Origin: an uncultured Pelagibacteraceae bacterium | Lineage (GTDB): Bacteria; Pseudomonadota; Alphaproteobacteria; Pelagibacterales; Pelagibacteraceae | DNA length: 64,000 nucleotides | Assembly (NCBI GenBank): GCA_902624635.1 | Contig: CACNYD010000002.1 | Coordinates: 108,260-172,259 of the forward strand | Direction: 5' to 3' | In this document: positions 57,369-64,000 of the stretch, piece after piece | Position numbering within the stretch: position 1 is the first letter of the stretch | Layout: the number at the start of each line of letters is the position of its first letter | Program-made: the position numbers and the translations under genes | Notes under the pieces: model-generated | Told to the model about the DNA's origin: nothing | Databases searched by the model: none | The model's input: the letters and a program-made list of their open reading frames with translations, nothing else

Positions 57369-58292
57369 TCAATTGAATTCTACAAGTGCGTTAACATGTT
57401 CATTAGCACTTTCAGATAACGCATTTAAGTCATAACCACCTTCAAGAATAGAAATAACTTTTCCTTTAGTAAACTCGTTGGTAGCAGCTAAAGTTCTTCT
57501 AGTAATTTCGTAAAAATCTTTTGATTTTAATTTAAATTGAGCTAAAGGATCATCTTTATGTGCATCAAAACCTGCTGAAAATATTAGAAAATCAGGTTTA
57601 TAATTAACTAATCTATCTAAAACTCTATCGAATGCATTAAAATATTCCTCTGAGTTTGTGCCTGCTGGTAATGGTATATTTAAAGAATTATTAAAGTCAC
57701 CCTTATCTTTGTCCGTACCTCCGCCGGGATAAAAAGGATATTGGTGCGTTGATATATACAATGAATTTTTGTTATTACGCATAACATCATAATTTCCATT
57801 TCCCCAGTGCACATCAAAATCTACGCATGCAACCCTCTTATATTTATAATTTTTAATTAAATAATTAGTGGCTACTCCAGCATTTGATATACAACAAAAT
57901 CCCATTGCTTTATCCTTTTCTGCATGGTGTCCAGGAGGCCTCGCTAGACAAAATGCGTTCTTAAATTCTTTATTTTCTACTCCATCTATCGCCCTAATTG
58001 TTGAGCCAGCAGCATCGAATACTGCCTTTTTACTGTCTGGTGAAATAACAGTATCTCCATCTAAAAACTTTAGACCTTGCTGTGGAAAAGAACTGTTTAA
58101 GTTACGAATATATTCTTTTGAATGTGTCATTGCCAATATATCATCGGGCACACAACCTGGTTTTTCCCATATCAGATCAGCTCTTTTTTTTAATTTTTCT
58201 TTTATTGCAATTACTCTTTTAGGCTGTTCTGGATGACCGTTACCAGTGTCATGTTTTTCATAAGAATCAGAATTTATTATCGCTGTATTCAT
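57369..58292 (-). CDS. Histone deacetylase family amidohydrolase
   Basis: A 307-residue zinc hydrolase of the HDAC/AcuC/acetylpolyamine amidohydrolase superfamily. Active-site features are RPPGHHAEKDKAMGFC near 117 (tandem histidines), DFDVHWGNG near 158 and SAGFDAHKDDPL near 239 (zinc ligands), and EGGYDL near 289 (catalytic tyrosine). Possible substrates are acetylated proteins or polyamines. It overlaps dapE by four bases, so it is in the dap operon, with a SET gene next to it. Confidence 0.92.
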   Translation of the reverse strand: MNTAIINSDSYEKHDTGNGHPEQPKRVIAIKEKLKKRADLIWEKPGCVPDDILAMTHSKEYIRNLNSSFPQQGLKFLDGDTVISPDSKKAVFDAAGSTIRAIDGVENKEFKNAFCLARPPGHHAEKDKAMGFCCISNAGVATNYLIKNYKYKRVACVDFDVHWGNGNYDVMRNNKNSLYISTHQYPFYPGGGTDKDKGDFNNSLNIPLPAGTNSEEYFNAFDRVLDRLVNYKPDFLIFSAGFDAHKDDPLAQFKLKSKDFYEITRRTLAATNEFTKGKVISILEGGYDLNALSESANEHVNALVEFN

Positions 58293-59446
58293 TTGAAATA
58301 ATTTTTTAAAATGCTTTCATAAATTTTAGTAAGATTTTTTAAATCTTTTAAAGATACTGCCTCATCAACTTTATGCATTGTTTTTCCAACTAAACCAAAT
58401 TCAAGACCAGGGCATATAGTTCTTATAAATCGTAAATCTGAAGTTCCACCTGTTGTAGATAATTTTGGTTTCAACTTAGTTATTTTTTTAACAATATTTT
58501 GTATCATAAATGTAGTTTTATTTGGTTTTGTTAAAAAAGCTTCACCGGAAACTCTATATTCAATTTTGAATTTTGATTTATGTTTTTTGGCTATTCTTTT
58601 AAAGATTTTGTTGAGTCTTTTTTTTAGAGAATTAGAGGAATGTTTGTTGTTAAATCTTATATTAAATGTTGCTTCAGCTGTTGCTGGAATAACATTATCT
58701 GCAGTATTATTTATATTAATCTTTGTAACCTCCAAGTTTGTAGGCTGAAAATCATTAGTCCCTTTATCAAACTTAATTTCTTTTAATTCTTTTAAAATAT
58801 TAACAATTATGGTCGAAGGATTATTTGCTCTAGAAGGATATGCAACATGACCTTGGTGGCCGATTATAGTCAATGCCCCAGTCAAACTTCCCCTACGCCC
58901 AATTTTAATCATCTCACCTAATTTATTTGGATTAGTTGGCTCACCAACAAGACAAAAATCTATTTTCTCTTTCCTTTTTTTTAAATATTCTACAACTTTT
59001 TTGGTACCATTTATTGCTTCACCCTCCTCATCCCCAGTAATTAATAAACTAATTGATCCATTAAATTTTTCATTTTTTGATAAAAAAGTGCTTACGGCAG
59101 AAATAAAAGCTGCAACAGAGCTTTTCATATCATTTGCACCTCTTCCAATTAAATGATTATTTTTTACAGATGGTTTAAATGGATTTATCGTCCAATCTTT
59201 TATATTACCTGGAGGTACAACATCTAGGTGCCCTGCATAGCAAAAATTAGGTCCTTTTGTTCCAAACCTTGCATATAAATTTTTAACCGGTTTAAAATCT
59301 TTTTCTTTAAATTCAAGTAATTTTGTTTTGAAACCAAGTTTTTTCAATTTTTTCTCTAAAAATTTCATCACCCCAGCGTCTATTGGAGTAACAGTTGGGA
59401 ACCTAATTAGCTCTTTAGCTAATTGTAATTCATTAATTTTTTGCAT
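58289..59446 (-). CDS. dapE: Succinyl-diaminopimelate desuccinylase
   Basis: A 385-residue M20-family zinc enzyme that releases LL-diaminopimelate for lysine and peptidoglycan. Metal and catalytic residues are visible in GHLDVVPPG near 73, GRGANDMKSS near 100, TGDEEGEAINGT near 134, VGEPT near 165 and the C-terminal KTMHKVDE near 353. GGTSDLRF near 326 is DapE-specific. It follows dapD by 2 bases. Confidence 0.95.
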   Translation of the reverse strand: MQKINELQLAKELIRFPTVTPIDAGVMKFLEKKLKKLGFKTKLLEFKEKDFKPVKNLYARFGTKGPNFCYAGHLDVVPPGNIKDWTINPFKPSVKNNHLIGRGANDMKSSVAAFISAVSTFLSKNEKFNGSISLLITGDEEGEAINGTKKVVEYLKKRKEKIDFCLVGEPTNPNKLGEMIKIGRRGSLTGALTIIGHQGHVAYPSRANNPSTIIVNILKELKEIKFDKGTNDFQPTNLEVTKININNTADNVIPATAEATFNIRFNNKHSSNSLKKRLNKIFKRIAKKHKSKFKIEYRVSGEAFLTKPNKTTFMIQNIVKKITKLKPKLSTTGGTSDLRFIRTICPGLEFGLVGKTMHKVDEAVSLKDLKNLTKIYESILKNYFK

Positions 59447-59448
59447 AT

Positions 59449-60276
59449 TTAATCTCTTAAAAGATCATTAATTGACGTCTTTGATCTTGTCTTTTCGTCT
59501 ACTTGCTTGATTATTACTGCACAGCTTAGTGATGGAGCAGATGGATTTTTTTTATCAGGAAGAGAACCCGGTACAACAACTGAGTATGGAGGAATTTTTC
59601 CATACGTGATCTCACCGGTTGATCTATTTACAATTTTTGTAGATTGTGTAATCAACATTCCCATGCTTAACACAGAACCTTCTCCAACAATCACACCCTC
59701 AACTACCTCAGACATTGCTCCTAAAAATACATTATCTTCTATTATTGTGGGTAATGCTTGAGCGGGTTCTAGTACCCCCCCAACTCCTGACCCAGCAGAT
59801 ATATGGCAATTCTCCCCAATCTGGCAACAACTACCAGCACGACTGAATGTATCCATCATCGTTTTAGCCCCGATATAAGCACCAATATTTACATAACATG
59901 GCATTAGAACAGCATCTTTACCCACGAATGATCCTTTTCTAACAGGTGAGTTTGGAACCATTCTAAAACCTGCTCTTTCGTGATCTTCTTTTGTCCAGCC
60001 AGCTGTTTTTCCTTTTAACAAATGTGCTTTATCATACCAACTGGAATAAGGTCCATTTAAATTTTCCATCGGATAAATTCTAAAACTTAGCATAATTGCT
60101 TTTTTTAGGTGCTGATGAGTTACCCATTCTCCATTTATTTTTTCAGCAACTCTTGATTTACCACTATCCAAGTCACTTATTACTTGATTGATTGTATCCT
60201 TTAAGGACTGATCCGAATTTGGATTTATTTGATCTTTGTTTTCCCAAGCATCGTTTATAATTTTTTCTATAGACAT
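59449..60276 (-). CDS. dapD: Tetrahydrodipicolinate N-succinyltransferase
   Basis: A 275-residue left-handed beta-helix enzyme that succinylates tetrahydrodipicolinate. The hexapeptide-repeat region includes GSFVGKDAVLMPCYVNIGAY near 116 and GSGVGGVLEPAQA near 163; the N-terminal helical domain with RVAEKINGEWVTHQHLKKA is typical. Next to dapE it completes the succinylase branch of lysine synthesis. Confidence 0.96.
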   Translation of the reverse strand: MSIEKIINDAWENKDQINPNSDQSLKDTINQVISDLDSGKSRVAEKINGEWVTHQHLKKAIMLSFRIYPMENLNGPYSSWYDKAHLLKGKTAGWTKEDHERAGFRMVPNSPVRKGSFVGKDAVLMPCYVNIGAYIGAKTMMDTFSRAGSCCQIGENCHISAGSGVGGVLEPAQALPTIIEDNVFLGAMSEVVEGVIVGEGSVLSMGMLITQSTKIVNRSTGEITYGKIPPYSVVVPGSLPDKKNPSAPSLSCAVIIKQVDEKTRSKTSINDLLRD

Positions 60277-60279
60277 AAT

Positions 60280-60972
60280 TTATTGACTTTTTAATAACCT
60301 TATTTCCTTAAGAAATAAAGACAGATTTTCAATTTTATGAGAAATATAATCTTTATCAGAATCCATCTTACCAAAATGTTCATCATTAATTAACCAAACA
60401 GTTGCACATCCCCTTTCATAACCAATACTAAGGTTTTTTGCGATATCTTCTATGTAAATTGTTTCTTTTGGATTTAATCCAAATTTTTCAACCATTAAAT
60501 CAAAAGTTTTAGCCTCAGGTTTTGGCACATACCCAGCATCTTTAATATCAAAAATTTTATCTCTTCCAAAGAGATCATATACTCCTAGATGGGTTAAAAT
60601 ATTTTTAGCATGTTCGGCGCTCCCATTTGTAAAAATAAATTTTTCCATATCTAATTTTTCAAGTTCGCTTCTCATAATCTTATCCTCTTTCATAAATGAA
60701 AGATCTATTGTGTGAACAAATTTTAGGAATTCTTCTGGGGGTATATCATGATGTATCATTAAACCATTTAAACTAGTATTGTATTTATAAAAATAATCAG
60801 TTTGTAATTTTTTTGCTTCTACCATATCAATTTTTAGTCTCTCAGATATGAACATAGTCATTCTTTGTGATACTTGGCCAAACACTTTCTCCAAAGAGTA
60901 GTTATTGTGTTTACCATAACAAACTCCATCTAGATCCAACAGAAGATATTTCATCTCTTTAAAATTTTTCAT
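60280..60972 (-). CDS. HAD hydrolase, pyrimidine 5'-nucleotidase-like
   Basis: A 230-residue phosphatase of the SDT1/pyrimidine 5'-nucleotidase group. Motif I is LLDLDGVCYG near 11 with both aspartates, motif II FTNGSAEHAKN near 114, motif III lysine in GYVPKPEAKTF near 148 and motif IV YIEDIAKNL near 173. It overlaps argB by four bases. A HAD gene between argB and dapD is a recurring alphaproteobacterial arrangement; its link to those pathways is unknown. Confidence 0.88.
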   Translation of the reverse strand: MKNFKEMKYLLLDLDGVCYGKHNNYSLEKVFGQVSQRMTMFISERLKIDMVEAKKLQTDYFYKYNTSLNGLMIHHDIPPEEFLKFVHTIDLSFMKEDKIMRSELEKLDMEKFIFTNGSAEHAKNILTHLGVYDLFGRDKIFDIKDAGYVPKPEAKTFDLMVEKFGLNPKETIYIEDIAKNLSIGYERGCATVWLINDEHFGKMDSDKDYISHKIENLSLFLKEIRLLKSQ

Positions 60973-61817
60973 TTTCTAATCAAAGTCCCAGAGCCCTTGT
61001 CAGAAAAAATTTCAAACAATATAGAGTGTTGTTTTCTTCCATCAATTATTCCAACTGCTGTTACTCCATTATTTACAGCATCCAAACAAGTATTTATTTT
61101 AGGTATCATACCCTCGGTAATTATATTATCCTCAATCATTTTTAAAATTTCAGAGGAAGAGATTTCATCAATTAGTTTTTTGTCTTTATCTAAAACTCCT
61201 TCGACGTTAGTCATTAATAGCAATCTTCTAGATCTTAATGACTTCGCAATTGCACCTGCAGCTGTATCTCCATTGATATTATATGGATGATTGTCATTTC
61301 CTAGACCTAATGGTGAAATTATTGGAACTTGTTTTTTATTAAGAATTTTCTCAATTAAATTGTTATCAATTTTATTAGGTATCCCTACAAATCCAAGCTC
61401 TTTAGCCTCTGGAGTTACTTTGATGATATTATTTTTTTTTGTATGGATTGAGACAGCATCAGTTCCAAACTTTTTCAAAGAGTTAACAATATCATTATTA
61501 AACTCAATCAAAACTGACTCAACGATGTTTATAATTTTTTCATCAGTTACCCTCAAACCTCTGATAAATTTTGATTGAATATTTGATTTGTCTAGTTCTC
61601 TTTTAATTCTAGGACCTCCTCCATGAACAACTGTAAAAGAAATACCTAATTTATTTAGTATGTTTATATCTGTTATAAAATTATCAAAGATTTTTCTGTC
61701 TACAAAAACATTTCCCCCGTATTTAATTACGATGAGATCGTTTTTATATTTTTCTATGTATTTTGAAACTTCATTTATTGGCGGTCCATTTTTGGGAAGT
61801 ATTTTTTCTAAATCCAT
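60969..61817 (-). CDS. argB: Acetylglutamate kinase
   Basis: A 282-residue amino acid kinase, second step of arginine synthesis. IVIKYGGNVF near 31 holds the phosphate-binding lysine, VVHGGGPRIKREL near 62 the substrate loop, INGDTAAGAIAKSL near 187 and the C-terminal EGMIPKINTCLDAV near 238. The downstream genes HAD, dapD and dapE follow with short overlaps or gaps. Confidence 0.96.
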   Translation of the reverse strand: MDLEKILPKNGPPINEVSKYIEKYKNDLIVIKYGGNVFVDRKIFDNFITDINILNKLGISFTVVHGGGPRIKRELDKSNIQSKFIRGLRVTDEKIINIVESVLIEFNNDIVNSLKKFGTDAVSIHTKKNNIIKVTPEAKELGFVGIPNKIDNNLIEKILNKKQVPIISPLGLGNDNHPYNINGDTAAGAIAKSLRSRRLLLMTNVEGVLDKDKKLIDEISSSEILKMIEDNIITEGMIPKINTCLDAVNNGVTAVGIIDGRKQHSILFEIFSDKGSGTLIRK

Positions 61818-61847
61818 TTATTTATTGTCTTATGATAATTAATTTTT

Positions 61848-63527
61848 TTAAGTAACAGTCTTAACGGTTGTTCTTTTCATAATGAACACTTGTTGAGCCA
61901 TAGTTAGTATATTATTCACAGTCCAATAAATTACCAAACCACTAGGGAAGGGCGCTAGAATTACGGTCAAAAAAAGTGGAAAAAACATAAATATTTTAGC
62001 TTGCATAGGATCAGTAGGAGCAGGATTTAGTTTCTGTTGTACCCACATTGAAACCCCCATTGCAACTGGCCAAGCACCAATCATTAAAAATGATGGCACG
62101 TCATAAGGTAGTAACCCAAATAGATTGAATATACTTGTAGGATCACGTTCACTTAGATCATGAATCCATCCATAAAAAGGCATATGTCTCATTTCTATTG
62201 TAACAAATAAAACTTTATACAAAGCGAAAAAAACTGGTATTTGAACGAGTATCGGAAGACAACCAGACATAGGGTTGACTTTTTCTTTTTTATATAGAGC
62301 CATCATTTCTTGTTGTAATTTTATTTTATCATTTTTATGAAGCTCTTTTAGCCTTGCCATTTCTGGAGTAAGCGCCTTCATTTTTGCCATGCTTCTAAAA
62401 GAAAAATTTGCTAGGGGAAAAAAAACCAAACGAATACAAATCGTTATAGCTATAATTGCTAATCCATAATTACCAAGTAGCTTAAAAAAATAATCAATAC
62501 CAAAAAATAAAGGTTTTGTTATGAAATATAAGAAACCCCAATCAATAACCAAGTCAAATTTATCTATAGCTAGACTTTTTGCATAACCATCAATCACGTC
62601 TACTCTTTTAGCTGCAACTATTATTTGTAAATTTTCTTCAATAGAACTATTGGGGTTTAATTCGAGAGGTTCAGTTGCAATAAAATTGGCTCTAAATTTA
62701 TCTTTATAATCAAAAGTTGTTTTAAATTCTTTATTTTTTGGAGGTATTAATGATGTAATCCAATATTTGTCACTTATACCTAACCAACCTTTTTGAGCAA
62801 TTCTAGTAAATTTTTTCTCCTGAATATCGTCATAATCCTCCTCAATTAACTCATCGTCTAATGTTGCAATTAACCCCTCATGAAGAATTAAAAAGTCTAT
62901 AATGTCTGGAATCTCATTTCTTATTATTTGACCATAAGAATAAAAGTCATATTTTCCATTTGTTTTGTTAATAACTCTTTGTTTGATTGAAAATAGATAT
63001 TTATCATCTAAAGAAATTTCTTTTTCAAAGGTAATTCCTTGATCATTAGTCCAAGTTAATCTAATTGGGGAATTTTCAGTCAATTTTTTATTTCCTCTAA
63101 CAGACCAAATCGTCTCAGATGTAGGAATATCTATATTTTTATCTGAAGTTACAAATCCGCTTTCAATTAAATATCCTTCTTTAATATTCCTTGGCCCTAA
63201 TAGTGTTATTTTTTCGTCACCTTCAAGTTCGACATTATAATTTTTAAAAGTTAAATCGTCTATTGTTGCGCCCTTTAAAGATATTGAGCCAATCACATTA
63301 GTGTTTTCAAATTCAATTCTCTCACTTTCAATTAAAGCGTCTTTTCTTGAAATTTCAATAAAAGTTTCTTTTTGATCTAAACTGGGTGTATCATTATTTT
63401 GATCGATTTTTTCTTTCTCAACTAAATTTTGATTTGTTGTTGTTTTTTCAGGAACAAAAAATAATGAATATAAAACAATTACCGCTGAAGATAATGCTAT
63501 AGCTGCAATTGTATTTTTTGTGTCCAT
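61848..63527 (-). CDS. yidC: Membrane protein insertase YidC
   Basis: A 559-residue inner-membrane insertase. Helix 1 is at residues 5-26, followed by the large periplasmic beta-supersandwich domain and the conserved five-helix core starting near GNYGLAIIAITICIRLVFFP (about 345), which contains the functional arginine of the hydrophilic groove. Motifs NPMSGCLPILVQIPVFFALY and PSGLVIYWTVNNI are standard. It shares one base with the yidD stop. Only 30 bases separate it from argB. Confidence 0.97.
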   Translation of the reverse strand: MDTKNTIAAIALSSAVIVLYSLFFVPEKTTTNQNLVEKEKIDQNNDTPSLDQKETFIEISRKDALIESERIEFENTNVIGSISLKGATIDDLTFKNYNVELEGDEKITLLGPRNIKEGYLIESGFVTSDKNIDIPTSETIWSVRGNKKLTENSPIRLTWTNDQGITFEKEISLDDKYLFSIKQRVINKTNGKYDFYSYGQIIRNEIPDIIDFLILHEGLIATLDDELIEEDYDDIQEKKFTRIAQKGWLGISDKYWITSLIPPKNKEFKTTFDYKDKFRANFIATEPLELNPNSSIEENLQIIVAAKRVDVIDGYAKSLAIDKFDLVIDWGFLYFITKPLFFGIDYFFKLLGNYGLAIIAITICIRLVFFPLANFSFRSMAKMKALTPEMARLKELHKNDKIKLQQEMMALYKKEKVNPMSGCLPILVQIPVFFALYKVLFVTIEMRHMPFYGWIHDLSERDPTSIFNLFGLLPYDVPSFLMIGAWPVAMGVSMWVQQKLNPAPTDPMQAKIFMFFPLFLTVILAPFPSGLVIYWTVNNILTMAQQVFIMKRTTVKTVT

Positions 63528-63766
63528 TATTTTTTTATTTTTATTTCTTTTTTAACTGGATCTAATCCACTTTTTCCCCAAGGGTGGCACGAAATAATCC
63601 TTTTAAAACTAAGCAGAAGACCTTTAGCAAAACCATAAGTTTTTAAGGCCTCAATACAATATTCAGAACAAGTTGGCAGATATCTGCAAGAGGGACCAAT
63701 TAAAGGACTAATTAAATATTTGTATATTTTAATAAATTTGATCAATAAGTGTGTAAAAATATTCAT
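63527..63766 (-). CDS. yidD: YidD, membrane protein insertion efficiency factor
   Basis: A 79-residue protein with the family motif [19 protein letters not shown] near 27-45 and [12 protein letters not shown] near 60-71. It helps membrane protein insertion and lies between rnpA and yidC as usual. Its ATG overlaps the rnpA stop by 3 bases. Confidence 0.95.
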   Translation of the reverse strand: MNIFTHLLIKFIKIYKYLISPLIGPSCRYLPTCSEYCIEALKTYGFAKGLLLSFKRIISCHPWGKSGLDPVKKEIKIKK

Positions 63767-64000
63767 CTTTTTATTTTACGAAATTCATTAAACAAGGTTT
63801 CTTTTATTTTTTTAAATTCATTATTTAGCATAGTTGGCTTAGCAATAACAAGATATGAATACTTTAGATTTATTGATATTTCCTTATATGCGTCATTCAT
63901 AATGTTTCTTAATCGCCTCTTTATTTTATTTCTCTTAACTGCATTTCCAATTTTTTTCTTTGTTACGAATGAAATATTAAATTTTTTTTTATCTTTATCA
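63763..64000 (-). CDS. rnpA: Ribonuclease P protein component, partial (N-terminus off window)
   Basis: The C-terminal ~78 residues are present; the start lies beyond base 64000. The RNR signature region [13 protein letters not shown], preceded by [11 protein letters not shown], identifies the protein that binds RNase P RNA and helps cleave the 5' leader of tRNA precursors. TGA is at 63763-63765, overlapping the yidD start. Confidence 0.94.
   Translation of the reverse strand, partial: DKDKKKFNISFVTKKKIGNAVKRNKIKRRLRNIMNDAYKEISINLKYSYLVIAKPTMLNNEFKKIKETLFNEFRKIKR

Overview
The window is a compact, AT-rich stretch of a streamlined alphaproteobacterial chromosome, most likely from the SAR11 clade (Pelagibacterales, Candidatus Pelagibacter-like). 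The reasons are very low GC, intergenic gaps often of 0-10 bases or small overlaps, short proteins rich in Lys, Asn and Ile, and alphaproteobacterial gene neighbourhoods: SUV3-like helicase - fdxA - carD, bolA / J-domain gene - cobS - cobT, and rnpA - yidD - yidC - argB - HAD phosphatase - dapD - dapE. The assignment comes from gene content and order; no phylogeny was run. I saw no IS element, prophage, CRISPR array, rRNA or classical riboswitch.

Region by region. 1-4480: the N-terminal part of argH, a TlpA-type thioredoxin, a small twin-helix membrane protein, an esterase, an HNH nuclease, then leftward coq7, dsbB and a YqaA-type membrane protein. 4535-6660: tRNA-Leu, a long-chain acyl-CoA synthetase, then a separate small unit with its own promoter-like sequence, 5' hairpin, strong Shine-Dalgarno, a 25-residue Lys/Arg/Ala peptide gene and a strong hairpin terminator. 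6660-11390 (leftward): CarD with a long histone-H1-like tail, ferredoxin FdxA, a TerB-like protein, a SUV3-like RNA helicase, a PaaI-type thioesterase and a possible 32-residue membrane peptide. 11589-13944: SxtJ-like, SxtK-like (DUF5989) and O-carbamoyltransferase genes. 14001-19837: tRNA-Arg, thiolase, and a pyruvate dehydrogenase pair in which homodimeric E1 (aceE) carries its own N-terminal lipoyl domain, followed by aceF. 19846-28356: a DMT exporter, uppP, glutamate synthase gltD-gltB behind an operator-like inverted repeat, and an alpha/beta hydrolase. 28399-37966: a glycosyltransferase joined to a translation cluster thrS-infC-rpmI-rplT-pheS-pheT-lepA.

37968-43868 is a cell-surface glycan island (sugar aminotransferase, GT17, DUF4422-like and another probable glycosyltransferase, three methyltransferase-like genes) placed between lepA and tRNA-Ser/gyrB; it looks even more AT-rich than its surroundings and is the best candidate for strain-variable DNA. 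43964-52672: tRNA-Ser, gyrB, a RegB-like redox sensor kinase, cobT-cobS with a J-domain gene and divergent bolA, then aroB-aroK. 52730-56872: a small membrane protein, a large exported orphan protein, then def-fmt-truA. 56862-61817 (leftward): a SET-domain methyltransferase, a histone-deacetylase-family amidohydrolase, dapE, dapD, a HAD nucleotidase and argB. 61848-64000 (leftward): yidC, yidD and the end of rnpA.

Together these genes cover core translation, lysine/arginine/shikimate biosynthesis, nitrogen assimilation by GOGAT, acetyl-CoA production, membrane protein insertion and envelope carbohydrate. The least explained items are the 25-residue basic peptide unit beside the H1-tailed CarD, the CobST chelatase-like pair with no CobN in view, the SxtJ/SxtK/carbamoyltransferase trio, the E1-lipoyl fusion, the glycan island, and three very small possible genes.
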